Origin: Natrinema soli
Lineage (GTDB): Archaea > Halobacteriota > Halobacteria > Halobacteriales > Natrialbaceae
DNA: 23,217 nucleotides
Direction: 5' to 3'
Assembly (NCBI RefSeq): GCF_028618695.1
Contig: NZ_JAQIVI010000302.1
Location: 1-23,217, forward strand
Translations under genes and position numbers: made by a program
Shown here: one piece after another, positions 12,399 through 20,501 of the stretch
How the letters are laid out: each line of letters starts with the position of its first letter
Numbering within the stretch: position 1 is the first letter of the stretch
Notes under the pieces: generated by a model
Database searches by the model: none
Told to the model about the DNA's origin: nothing
What the model saw: only the letters and a program-made list of their open reading frames with translations

Positions 12399-14405
12399 AT
12401 GAGTAACGCCGACTGGGACGAGGACGATCCCTTCGAGGAACAGCGGGAGGAGATCGAGAATCCGATGAAACGGCTGTTCCTCGAGTACGGATCGAACTAC
12501 ACGGATGCTGCCGTCATCGGCGTCATCGCGAGTTTCTTCGCCCGTATCCTGGACCTGCTCCCGGCGCTCATGCTGGGGGTCGCGATCGACGCCGTGATCC
12601 GCCGGGAGATTCCGTACGCCGAGGCGTTCCCGATCGGCGGGGGACTCGTCGGCCCCTACGTCCCCGACGGACGGCTGGCGCAGTTCTGGCTGACGATCGG
12701 GATCATCGCGGGTGCCTTTCTCTGTTCGGCCGTGTTCCACTGGACCCGAAACTGGGGGTTCAACACCTTCGCCCAGAACGTTCAGCACGATATCCGGACC
12801 GACACCTACGACGAGATGCAGCGTCTGGACATGGGATTCTTCGCGGACAAGCAGACCGGCGAGATGATGTCGATCCTGTCGAACGACGTCAACCGCCTCG
12901 AGAAGTTTCTGAACGACGGGATGAACTCCCTCTTTCGGCTACTCGTGATGGTGCTGGGAATCGGAGGGCTGCTGCTCGCGATCAACTGGCAGCTCGCGCT
13001 GGTCGCCTTGCTTCCGGTGCCGCTGATCGCTGTCTTCACCTACCTGTTCATCCAGACCATCCAACCCAAGTACGCCCAGGTCCGCTCGACCGTCGGGAAG
13101 GTCAACTCCCGACTCGAGAACAACCTCGGGGGCATTCAGGTCATCAAGTCCAGTACGACCGAGGAGTACGAATCCGAGCGGGTCGAAGACGTCTCTCGAG
13201 ACTACTTCGACGCCAACTGGGGCGCGATTCGCACCCGGATCAAGTTCTTCCCCGGCCTGCGCGTGCTCGCAGGGATCGGCTTCGTCATCACCTTCCTCGT
13301 CGGCGGCCTCTGGGTCATCTCGGGCCCGCCCGGGCCATTCTCCGGCGAACTCAGCACCGGAATGTTCGTCGTCTTCATCCTCTACACCCAGCGCTTCATC
13401 TGGCCGATGGCCCAGTTCGGACAGATAATCAACATGTACCAGCGCGCTCGCGCCTCGAGCGAGCGAATCTTCGGGCTGATGGACGAACCGAACCGGGTCG
13501 GCGAGGAACCGGACGCGCCCGACCTCGAGGTGACCGAGGGCCGCGTCGAGTACGACGACGTCTCGTTCAGCTACGGCGATCGTGAGACGGAACGGACTAT
13601 GGGCGGCTCGACCGAGGAGCACCCGGACTCGGGAGACGCGGAGACGATCCTCGAGGGGATCGATTTCACCGTCGACGGCGGCGAGACGCTCGCACTGGTC
13701 GGTCCCACGGGAGCCGGCAAATCGACGGTTCTCAAACTCCTCTTACGGATGTACGACGTCGACGAGGGGGCGATCCGTATCGACGGACAGAACGTCGAAG
13801 ACGTCACGCTCCGCAGCCTCCGCGAGTCGCTGGGATACGTCAGTCAGGACACCTTCCTCTTCTACGGCAGCGTCGAAGAGAATATCACGTACGGCACGTT
13901 CGACGCGTCCCGCGAGGACGTGATCGAAGCCGCGAAGATGGCCGAGGCTCACGAGTTCATCGAGAACCTGCCCGAGGAGTACGACACCGAGGTCGGCGAA
14001 CGCGGGGTCAAACTCTCCGGCGGCCAGCGCCAGCGGCTCTCGATCGCCCGCGCGATCCTCAAAGACCCCGACATCCTCGTGCTGGATGAGGCGACCAGCG
14101 ACGTCGACACCGAGACGGAGATGCTCATCCAGCGCTCGATCGACGAGCTCGCGGAAGATCGGACCACCTTCGCCATCGCCCACCGGCTCTCGACGATCAA
14201 GGACGCCGATCAGATCCTCGTCCTCGAGGGCGGCGAGATCGTCGAACGGGGAACACACGACGAGTTGCTCGCGAACGGCGGCCTCTACTCGCATCTCTGG
14301 GGCGTCCAGGCCGGCGAAATCGACGAGCTTCCCGAGGAGTTCATCGAGCGCGCTCAGCGCCGGCAGGCGCGGACGGAAGTGGACGTCGGCGATGACGACG
14401 ACTAG
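12399..14405 (+). CDS. ABC exporter, fused permease and ATPase (half-transporter)
   Basis: The protein has 668 residues. The N-terminal half (about 30-360) is a type-I exporter membrane domain with roughly six hydrophobic helices. The C-terminal half is the ATPase: Walker A GPTGAGKST (435-443), Q-loop Gln483, signature LSGGQ (539-543), Walker B ILVLDE (559-564) and switch His595 in AHRLS. All ATP-handling residues are present, so it should be active as a homo- or heterodimer. The family exports lipids, peptides or drugs; the substrate cannot be assigned. A short acidic insertion (about 394-413) sits early in the ATPase domain, and the C-terminus ends DVGDDDD. No second half-transporter is nearby. 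Confidence 0.95.
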   Translation: MSNADWDEDDPFEEQREEIENPMKRLFLEYGSNYTDAAVIGVIASFFARILDLLPALMLGVAIDAVIRREIPYAEAFPIGGGLVGPYVPDGRLAQFWLTIGIIAGAFLCSAVFHWTRNWGFNTFAQNVQHDIRTDTYDEMQRLDMGFFADKQTGEMMSILSNDVNRLEKFLNDGMNSLFRLLVMVLGIGGLLLAINWQLALVALLPVPLIAVFTYLFIQTIQPKYAQVRSTVGKVNSRLENNLGGIQVIKSSTTEEYESERVEDVSRDYFDANWGAIRTRIKFFPGLRVLAGIGFVITFLVGGLWVISGPPGPFSGELSTGMFVVFILYTQRFIWPMAQFGQIINMYQRARASSERIFGLMDEPNRVGEEPDAPDLEVTEGRVEYDDVSFSYGDRETERTMGGSTEEHPDSGDAETILEGIDFTVDGGETLALVGPTGAGKSTVLKLLLRMYDVDEGAIRIDGQNVEDVTLRSLRESLGYVSQDTFLFYGSVEENITYGTFDASREDVIEAAKMAEAHEFIENLPEEYDTEVGERGVKLSGGQRQRLSIARAILKDPDILVLDEATSDVDTETEMLIQRSIDELAEDRTTFAIAHRLSTIKDADQILVLEGGEIVERGTHDELLANGGLYSHLWGVQAGEIDELPEEFIERAQRRQARTEVDVGDDDD

Positions 14406-14431
14406 TTTCAATTCCAACATCTAATCGAAAA

Positions 14432-14440
14432 CAATTACTA
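14432..14440 (+). promoter_or_regulatory. TATA-like box for the Yip1-family gene
   Basis: The sequence caattacta lies 22-30 bp before ATG 14462, in an AT-rich gap after the exporter gene. It supports ATG 14462, rather than the later GTG 14544, as the true start. Confidence 0.55.
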
Positions 14441-14461
14441 TGGTTGTTGAGCAGATTGGGT

Positions 14462-15080
14462 ATGGCACCGCTAACGCCGTTGCTTAAGCCGGCCGATTAC
14501 TTCGCGCAACGCCCGAGACGCCGTACGGAGGAGGGGAATCGGGGTGTTCGTCCTGCACGTCGTTCTGGAGTCCGTCTGGTTGTACCTCGGTGTCAGGCTC
14601 CTGTTCGATCAGGTCCGGAATCTGGATCCCCGACTCGAGCGAGAGGCCGTGTCGATCGTAACCGGCGCGATTGTCATCGGCGTCGGCGCCCTCATCGTCG
14701 CGTGGTTCGTCGTCGCCGTGATCATGCACGTTGGATGCGGCGGCGGGAAGCGGGGGACGTTCACCGACGCCTTCGGCGTCGCCGGCTGGGCCTACGCGCC
14801 GGAGGTCGTCCTCTTTCTCCCCAGTGCGATCTACGGCTGGTGGGAGATCCGGCACCGCTCGTTCGACGGCTCCGATCCCGAACGATTGGTCGCCGAGTTC
14901 GATGCAATCGCGTCACAGACCGACCTCGCAGCCGTGCTGATAGCGCTCGCGACGACGCTCTGGAGCGTTTACATTCTCACCTATGGGATCGCCGAGACGC
15001 ACGATATCCCGGTCGATCGGGCCGCGACTCCGGCAGTCGTCGTGGGTCTGGGATCGATACTCTTCTTTCTCATCAACTGA
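14462..15080 (+). pseudogene. Yip1-family membrane protein, split by a one-base frameshift
   Basis: The frame from ATG 14462 reads MAPLTPLLKPADYFAQRPRR, which looks like the start of haloarchaeal Yip1 proteins (a Pro-x-x-Phe/Tyr-Phe-x-x-Arg pattern). It then runs out of frame with the rest. The main part continues from about 14544 in the +1 frame: VFVLHVVLESVWLYLGVRLLF, a second helix ending AVIMHVG, GTFTDAFGVAGWAYAPEVVL, and two more helices, ending FFLIN. Removing one G from the GGGG run at 14533-14536 joins the halves into TEEGIGVFVLHVV and gives 205 residues with about five membrane helices. Yip1-family roles in archaea are unclear. It could be a real mutation, a sequencing error, or a shorter functional protein started at GTG 14544. 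Confidence 0.7.
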
Positions 15081-15104
15081 GCGTCGAGTCGACGAGACCG
15101 ACGG

Positions 15105-15449
15105 TTAGAACGACTCCTGGCCCGCCTGATCGTCCTGATCCGGATCCCCCTCGTCCTGTCGCTGCTCCCCCGGCGCGGGCGGCGTCCGGTCGCTGTAATT
15201 CTTCCGCCCGATCGCCTCGTCGCCGACCATGTTCATGATCGCCTGTTCGACCTCACCGTAATCCCTGTACTCGTCCTCGTTCAGCGGACCGATAAGCTCC
15301 TCGAGCGTCGTCGTATTCCCGCTCATCTCGACGGTCTCGTCGCCGTGTTCCTCGAGGAGTTCGTCGTGGCCGATCGGGTACTCCTGGTTCTCGAGTTCGT
15401 CCTGGAGGTCACCGAGCTCGACGCCGAGCTCGCGGCTGTCTTCGGGCAT
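15105..15449 (-). CDS. DUF5789 family protein
   Basis: The protein has 114 residues. The pattern YPIGHDELLEEHGDETVEMSGNTTTLEELI, followed by VEQAIMNMVGDEAIGRKNYSDRTPP, is characteristic of the haloarchaeal DUF5789 family; the AIGRK-x-YSDR-x-PP segment is its best-kept part. The C-terminal tail is rich in Gln, Asp and Glu. It is a small cytoplasmic acidic protein of unknown function. ATG 15449 (MPEDSRELG) is preferred to a TTG three codons upstream. It is convergent with the Yip1-family gene, with 24 bp between the stop codons. Confidence 0.85.
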   Translation of the reverse strand: MPEDSRELGVELGDLQDELENQEYPIGHDELLEEHGDETVEMSGNTTTLEELIGPLNEDEYRDYGEVEQAIMNMVGDEAIGRKNYSDRTPPAPGEQRQDEGDPDQDDQAGQESF

Positions 15450-15609
15450 AGTCGGCAATTAGTCACTGCGCGGAAACGGATTTTCCCTGCGTGCGCCACG
15501 GGTAGCACGAGCGGGACGGATCGTCCGCCGTTGCCGGTCCACCGTAACCGGTCCACCGCAACCACCGAGAGCACGACAACTACGGGGAGGGGTCATCACC
15601 GGGAGTTTC

Positions 15610-16374
15610 ATGGCCACGCAGTCTGAGTTCCTTCCCATGGACCTCTCTACCGCGACGTGGGCGGACGTCCGGGACCTCGAGACGAATCTCGCGGTCGTCC
15701 CCGTCGGCAGCACGGAACAACACGGCCCGCACGCCCCCCTCGGGACGGACGTGATGACCGCCGAAGGGGTCGCTGACGCCGGTCTCGAGCGGGTCGACCG
15801 AGACGTCGTCCGCGCGCCGGCGATTCCGGTCGGGATCGCCGAAGAACACCGCCAGTTCCCCGGGACGATGTGGGTCTCCGAGGACACCTTCCGCGACTAC
15901 GTCGGCGAGGCCGTCGAAAGTTTGGCCCACCACGGTTTCGACCGGGTCGTCGTCGTCAACGGACACGGCGGCAACGTCGACGCCCTCCGGGAGGTCGGCG
16001 GGCGACTCACCAGAAACGGCGACGCCTACGTCGTTCCCTTCACCTGGTTCGAGGGCGTCGGCGAGCACACCGCCGACATGGGCCACGGCGGCCCCCTCGA
16101 GACGGGACTCCTGCGCCACCTCGAGCCGGACCTCATTCGAGAGGAGCGGATCGACGAGGCCCGCGCCGGCGCGGCCGACGGCTGGGGCGACTGGACGAGT
16201 TACGTCAATCTGGCCTACGACGCGGCGGAGTTTACGGAAAATGGGGTCGTCGGCGATCCGGTCGAGGGCGACGCCCAGCGAGGCGAAGAACTGCTCGAGT
16301 TAGCTGCCGACGCGCTGGCTCGGCTGCTCGAGGCGATCGCCGAGCGAGACATCTCGAGGCCCGAGCGACGATAG
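15610..16374 (+). CDS. Creatininase-family metal-dependent amidohydrolase
   Basis: The protein has 254 residues, the usual size. Metal ligands of the creatininase fold are visible: Glu36 and His38 in GSTEQHGPH, Asp47 in GTDV, His119 in VNGHGGN, and the Glu of HGGPLETG near residue 164. The family opens amide or lactam bonds and includes creatininase, the MftE peptidase and the archaeal ArfB deformylase of flavin/F420 precursor synthesis. In a haloarchaeon ArfB is a reasonable candidate, but sequence alone cannot separate these. ATG 15610 is used; an in-frame ATG at 15637 (MDLSTATW) is also possible. No signal peptide is present. Its neighbours are convergent or unrelated genes. Confidence 0.88.
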   Translation: MATQSEFLPMDLSTATWADVRDLETNLAVVPVGSTEQHGPHAPLGTDVMTAEGVADAGLERVDRDVVRAPAIPVGIAEEHRQFPGTMWVSEDTFRDYVGEAVESLAHHGFDRVVVVNGHGGNVDALREVGGRLTRNGDAYVVPFTWFEGVGEHTADMGHGGPLETGLLRHLEPDLIREERIDEARAGAADGWGDWTSYVNLAYDAAEFTENGVVGDPVEGDAQRGEELLELAADALARLLEAIAERDISRPERR

Positions 16375-16419
16375 GAACCGATGGCGATCGGGGGTCGGCA
16401 GTCGGCTGAGTTCGATCGG

Positions 16420-16869
16420 TTACTCCTCGTCTGCGTCGTCTTCCGCGTCGTCGTCGGTCCCGTCCGTCGTCTCCTCGGGACCTGCGTCCTGCAGCGTCCC
16501 GCGCAGTGCCGGAATCGTCGACGTGAGTTCGCCGACCTGCTCGCCGGCCTCGGAGATGTCCGTGATGGCCTCCTCGAGGGCTTCGATCTCTTCCTCGAGG
16601 TCGTCGGCGTCGTCGAACGCGTCGGCGCGCTGGCCCATCGTGAACCACTTTTTCGCATCGCGGAGGCTGTCCTCGGCATCGCCGGCGTCGAGCGCCGAAT
16701 TGAGGCCGTTGAGGACGCCCAGCACGTTGTCGGCGTCGGTCTCCCAGATGTCGTCGGCGGCGGGCAGCGCCGCCCAGGCCTCCTCGAGCGATGCTTCGAC
16801 GTCCTCGCGCATCTCGTTGGCCGCTTCCCCGAACAGTTCCTCGTCGTCGCCGAGCGTGGCTTGGCTCAT
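16420..16869 (-). CDS. DUF5790-type haloarchaeal protein
   Basis: The protein has 149 residues, begins MSQATLGDDEELFGEAANEMR and contains ADDIWETDADNVLGVLNGLNSALD and DAKKWFTMGQRADAFDDADDLEEEIEALEEAI. I recognise this as a widely kept haloarchaeal family that I recall as DUF5790; the number is from memory. It is almost wholly helical with a coiled-coil-like C-terminal half and an acidic tail (TDGTDDDAEDDADEE). It is probably cytoplasmic, and its function is unknown. ATG 16869 is chosen because the family starts there and a TATA-like element lies 25-35 bp upstream; the 64-codon upstream extension is Arg/Ser-rich leader. It is convergent with the creatininase gene. Confidence 0.83.
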   Translation of the reverse strand: MSQATLGDDEELFGEAANEMREDVEASLEEAWAALPAADDIWETDADNVLGVLNGLNSALDAGDAEDSLRDAKKWFTMGQRADAFDDADDLEEEIEALEEAITDISEAGEQVGELTSTIPALRGTLQDAGPEETTDGTDDDAEDDADEE

Positions 16870-16893
16870 GTCATCGTCTTTGCGACCACCGGG

Positions 16894-16904
16894 GTTAAAA
16901 GATA
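16894..16904 (-). promoter_or_regulatory. TATA-like box for the DUF5790-type gene
   Basis: The minus strand reads tatcttttaac here, 25-35 bp upstream of ATG 16869, which fits a leaderless start. Confidence 0.6.
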
Positions 16905-17148
16905 GCCCGAAAGTGAAAGTGAAATCGGTCGGAAGCGGATCGATATCGGTCGAACAGGAGCGCGATTTCGAAAGGAAGGTCGTCGAACGAAGTCCGCCGA
17001 CGAATCGCCGGCAGCCGTCACGTCTCGAGCCGTCGTTCGACTCCGGAAAGGCCGCCGTCACGGAGCGAACGCGTTGCTCCCGGTCGGGTACCGCCCGTCC
17101 GGTCGCCGAACGGATACGCGACCGTCGACTGCGTGACCGGCCGATCGA

Positions 17149-18639
17149 TCAGAAGGGATACTCTCGCCGTTCGTGTTGGATGGAGATCCACTTCTTTTCG
17201 GTGACCAGGTTCAGGATTTCGGTGCTGTTGTAGCCGCCGGAACCCGACGCCTTCGTACCGCTGAAGGGGACGTGCGCCTCGTCGTTGATCGGCTGGTCGT
17301 TGACGTGGACCATGCCCGTGTCCAGCTGTTCTGCGATCTGCAGACCGGTGCCGACGTCGCCCGCGTGAACCGACCCGGAGAGGCCGTACTCGGTATCGTC
17401 GTGAAGCGCGATCGCCTCATCGACGTCCGAGAACGGAACGACCGGCGCGATCGGGCCGAAGTGCTCGTTACACGCTGCGGCCATATCGTTGGTCGCGTCC
17501 GAGAGCACCGTCGGCGCGACGACCAGCGAGTCGTCGACTCCATCGAGGGCGACGGTCTCGCCGCCGGTCTCGAGCGTCGCGCCGGCGTCGACAGTCTCCT
17601 CGACGTAGCCGAGCATCTCGTCGCGCTGGCCCTCGTCGATTATGGGGCCGACGACCGTGTCCGGGTCGTGGGCGCTCCCGACCGGGAGCGACGCCGCGCG
17701 ATCCGTGAGCAAGTCGACGTACTCGTCGTAGACGTCCTCGTGGACGAGGTGGCGGTTGATCGAGATACAGACCTGCCCCTGATGGACGAACGACCCGAAC
17801 GCGGCGGAGTCGACCGCCGCCTCCACGTCGGCGTCGGCGGTGACGATGTGGGCGTTGTTCCCCCCGAGCTCCATCGCGGTCGCGGAGAGGTTCTCGCCGG
17901 CTTTCGCGGCGACGCCGCGGCCCACGGGCGTCGAGCCGGTAAAGGCGACAACGTCGCTCTCGGGGTGTTCGACGACTGCATCGCCGATGTCCGACCCGTG
18001 ACCGGGGACGACGTTGATCAGTCCGTCAGGGAGGTCCGCCTCCTCGTACAGTTTCGCCATCAGGAGACCGCCTGTGATCGGCGTGTTCGAGGCGGGTTTG
18101 ACGACGACCGCGTTCCCGGTCGCGATGGCAGGTGCGATCGCCCGTCCCGAGAGGTTCAACGGGAAGTTCCACGGGGAGATGACCGTGACCACGCCCTGGG
18201 GCTCCCGGCGGACGAAGTTTTCCTTGTGAGGGATGTTGGAGTCGGCCTGCTCACCTTTCATTCGACGGGGGAACGATGCGGCCTCGTTGGCCTGATCGGT
18301 CGTGATACTGATCGAGGTCTCGCCCATGATCTCCGAGCCGCCCGCCTCGTGGGCCAGCAGCTCGATGATTTCCGCTTTGTGCTCCTGGAGTGCTCGGGCG
18401 AACGCCTGCGCAACCTGTTCGCGTTCGGCCGGCGGCGCGTCTTCCCACTCTTTCTGCGCGTCAGCGGCGGCCTCGTAGGCGGCGTCCACGTCCGACTCGA
18501 CGGCTGCCGGCACGTGAGCGACCTCCTCGCGCGTGGAGGGGTCCTCCACGGCGATCTCCTCGTCACCATCGGAGGGCGTCCACTCGCCGTCGATGTAGAG
18601 ACTGTTCCAATCAGCGTCGATCGAGAGTTTCGGTCCCAT
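17149..18639 (-). CDS. NAD(P)-dependent aldehyde dehydrogenase
   Basis: The protein has 496 residues, full length for the family. Catalytic residues are in place: Asn158 in PWNFP, Lys181 in VKPAS, Glu257 in MELGGNN and the nucleophile Cys291 in GQVCISINR. GSTPVGRGVA (around 235-244) belongs to the nucleotide-binding fold. The family oxidises aldehydes to carboxylic acids. The VCISINR context resembles the benzaldehyde/vanillin-dehydrogenase branch, but substrate assignment is uncertain. ATG 18639 is well supported, since the N-terminal LYIDGEWTPSDGDEEIAVEDPST is standard. It is probably a cytoplasmic soluble tetramer or dimer. No partner alcohol dehydrogenase is adjacent; the MptD-type gene on the same strand lies 118 bp upstream. 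Confidence 0.94.
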   Translation of the reverse strand: MGPKLSIDADWNSLYIDGEWTPSDGDEEIAVEDPSTREEVAHVPAAVESDVDAAYEAAADAQKEWEDAPPAEREQVAQAFARALQEHKAEIIELLAHEAGGSEIMGETSISITTDQANEAASFPRRMKGEQADSNIPHKENFVRREPQGVVTVISPWNFPLNLSGRAIAPAIATGNAVVVKPASNTPITGGLLMAKLYEEADLPDGLINVVPGHGSDIGDAVVEHPESDVVAFTGSTPVGRGVAAKAGENLSATAMELGGNNAHIVTADADVEAAVDSAAFGSFVHQGQVCISINRHLVHEDVYDEYVDLLTDRAASLPVGSAHDPDTVVGPIIDEGQRDEMLGYVEETVDAGATLETGGETVALDGVDDSLVVAPTVLSDATNDMAAACNEHFGPIAPVVPFSDVDEAIALHDDTEYGLSGSVHAGDVGTGLQIAEQLDTGMVHVNDQPINDEAHVPFSGTKASGSGGYNSTEILNLVTEKKWISIQHERREYPF

Positions 18640-18757
18640 CGATCGGCTTACGTGAGCGCCACTGAAAAGCCGACACCGGCACTCACAAGTTCTCGGTATC
18701 CGATCCGCTACGACTGCGGCCAGAACTCGAGTCGAGCCCGATCAACCGCCCTTCGCG

Positions 18758-19114
18758 CTACGCTCGAACCGACTCGAGGCGCATCAGCGGATAGCCGTCC
18801 TCCATCTCCATGCGGGTGACGACCTCGCAGCCCTCGTAGTCGACGACGATTTCGACCGCGAGGAATCGACCCGTCAGTTCGGTGTAGTCGGCGCTCGAGT
18901 CGGCGAGTTCGGCCTCGAGTTCGTCGGTCAGGACGTCGACGGCGACGTCGATACAGTGGGGCTGGTTCTCGATCGATTCCTCCATCGCCGTCTCGAGGCT
19001 CGCGGCGCTGTCCGGCGAGACGGGCGTGCCGGCGAACTGGTGATACAGCGAGCCGAACTTGATGCCGGCCTCGAAGCAGGCGGCTTCGGCGTCGGTCGGA
19101 TCGTCGGAAGCCAT
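18758..19114 (-). CDS. mptD: Dihydroneopterin aldolase, archaeal MptD type
   Basis: The protein has 118 residues, the right length for the archaeal MptD (former DUF372) family. ACFEAGIKFGSLYHQFAGTPVSP, then SIENQPHCI, then YTELTGRFLAVEIV and MEMEDGYPLMRLESV are family hallmarks. Glu15, His25 and Gln51 have the same spacing as the active-site Glu, His and Gln that I recall for the Methanocaldococcus enzyme. MptD splits 7,8-dihydroneopterin into 6-hydroxymethyl-7,8-dihydropterin and glycolaldehyde, a step toward pterin cofactors (folate or methanopterin). ATG 19114 starts the conserved part; a 48-codon upstream extension is not family-like. The upstream region holds a hairpin array. Confidence 0.88.
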   Translation of the reverse strand: MASDDPTDAEAACFEAGIKFGSLYHQFAGTPVSPDSAASLETAMEESIENQPHCIDVAVDVLTDELEAELADSSADYTELTGRFLAVEIVVDYEGCEVVTRMEMEDGYPLMRLESVRA

Positions 19115-19236
19115 ACGCTTTCCCTCGGGTGCGGTCGGCAAGGGGATTGCGATGTGCTGAAACATCGCAGGTAGGATCGTTCTCTCCACTTCCTCGAGTG
19201 AGGCGTCGACTGACGAAACCGAGCGTGTCCTGCTAT

Positions 19237-19436
19237 CGTGGCACCAAGGAATCGCCACGCCCTCCCCAGCCGATTCGTTCGCGCCTCGCGGCGCTCACTC
19301 ATCCCTCGCACGGCTTCGAGCCGCGGCTCACACGGCTCACGGTTCCCTGCGGTCACCGCTCACAAACCGAGGCCTTCACTCCGTTCAGGCCTCACAGTTC
19401 GCCGCGGCCCAGCGCGCGCCACCGCATAGTGGTTTG
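19237..19436. repeat. Array of small hairpins sharing the GAACGnAGTGA loop motif
   Basis: Several short inverted repeats lie one after another. CGTGGC/GCCACG (19237-19242/19254-19259) comes first, followed by GCGCC-TCGC-GGCGC and CGGCT-TCG-AGCCG near 19281-19323 and a GAGCCGCGGCTC palindrome. GAGGCCT/AGGCCTC (19369-19375/19387-19393) follows, with loop tcactccgttc, the reverse complement of gaacggagtga. CTCAC words follow many stems. CAAACC (19363-19368) can pair with GGTTTG (19431-19436). No gene is seen. The motif matches the tRNA-linked stem-loops elsewhere in the window, but on the opposite strand. Confidence 0.7.
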
Positions 19437-19523
19437 CCAATCGGGAACGAGATCGGGGTGTGCTTTCCGGCAGCCGCGACGGGGCGCGTGACACTCCCGC
19501 CCGAACTGCCGCGGAACCGCATG

Positions 19524-19532
19524 GTACTTATC
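19524..19532 (+). promoter_or_regulatory. TATA-like box for azf
   Basis: The sequence gtacttatc lies 25-33 bp before ATG 19557, consistent with a leaderless transcript and with the chosen start. Confidence 0.6.
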
Positions 19533-19556
19533 GACGCTGTCCCTCACACCGAACGA

Positions 19557-20330
19557 ATGGCACAGTCAGTCCTGCTCACGGGGGCTGCGGGGCGGGTCGG
19601 AAGCGCCATCCTCGACGGCCTCGCGGACGACCACGAGTGGCGGTTGCTGGATCGCGATCCGCCGACGGACGACCACCCCGGCGAGTTCGTCGTTGCGGAC
19701 ATCACCGACGGGGAGGCCATCCGCGAAGCGATGGACGGCATCGACGTCGTAATCCACCTCGCGGGCGACCCGCGTCCGGAAGCGCCGTGGGACAGCGTCC
19801 TGACCAACAATATCGACGGCACCCAGACGGTCTTCGAGGCCGCCGTCGACGCCGGCGTCGAGCAGGTCGTCTTCGCCTCGTCGAACCACGCCGTCGGTAA
19901 CTACGAGACCGACGAGCGCACGCCCGGAATGTACCGTCCCGAGGACGCCTACCGTCTCGACGGGAGCGAACTCCCCCGGCCGAGCAACCTCTACGGCGTC
20001 TCGAAGGCCGCCGGCGAGACGCTGGGGCGGTACTACCACGACGAACACGACCTCTCTGTCGTCTGTGTCCGCATCGGCAACCTCACGCAGGGCCACCCGC
20101 CGATCGACTACGAGCGCGGACAGGCGATGTGGCTCTCCTACCGCGACTGTGCACACCTGTTCGACCGGTGCATCCGCGCCGACTACGAGTACGAGATCGT
20201 CTACGGCATCTCCGACAACGACCGCAAGTACTACTCGCTCGAGCGCGCCCGCGACGCCCTCGACTACGACCCCCAAGACAACTCCGCCCACTACGACGGC
20301 GAGGATCAGGTCGCCGAACCCGACGCCTGA
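19557..20330 (+). CDS. azf: NAD-dependent glucose-6-phosphate dehydrogenase, Azf type
   Basis: The protein has 257 residues. It is an extended short-chain dehydrogenase: nucleotide-binding TGAAGRVG (8-15), SSN with Ser109, and the YGVSK pair Tyr146/Lys150. The stretches HLAGDPRPEAPWDSVL, RPSNLYGVSKAAGETLGRYY and YGISDNDRKYYS are strongly reminiscent of the Haloferax Azf enzyme as I remember it. Azf oxidises glucose 6-phosphate with NAD+ to 6-phosphogluconolactone and starts the oxidative pentose phosphate pathway in haloarchaea. The nearest alternative is a uronate dehydrogenase, from the same structural group. ATG 19557 (MAQSVLLTG) is chosen by family start and TATA distance; the upstream in-frame extension crosses the hairpin region and looks non-coding. 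Confidence 0.88.
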   Translation: MAQSVLLTGAAGRVGSAILDGLADDHEWRLLDRDPPTDDHPGEFVVADITDGEAIREAMDGIDVVIHLAGDPRPEAPWDSVLTNNIDGTQTVFEAAVDAGVEQVVFASSNHAVGNYETDERTPGMYRPEDAYRLDGSELPRPSNLYGVSKAAGETLGRYYHDEHDLSVVCVRIGNLTQGHPPIDYERGQAMWLSYRDCAHLFDRCIRADYEYEIVYGISDNDRKYYSLERARDALDYDPQDNSAHYDGEDQVAEPDA

Positions 20331-20501
20331 TCGCGCGCTACCGCTGTCCGCACGATTTCTGCTGTCCGGCCGACGGATCTCGCTGTCAGTCGCACGAGTT
20401 CGCCGTCGGCCGCACAGTCCTGTTGCGACCGCGCCGGCGAGAGCCGGCAACCGACTCGGACGTGCCCCGCCCTTTTGTCCCTCGGCGTCGGACCAGCGCG
20501 C

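Noticed and set aside
14444..15238. 264-codon plus-strand frame starting near the Yip1 gene
   Set aside because: Only its first 30-odd codons look real (the Yip1 N-terminus); after the G run it becomes an Arg-rich out-of-frame shadow of the membrane protein.
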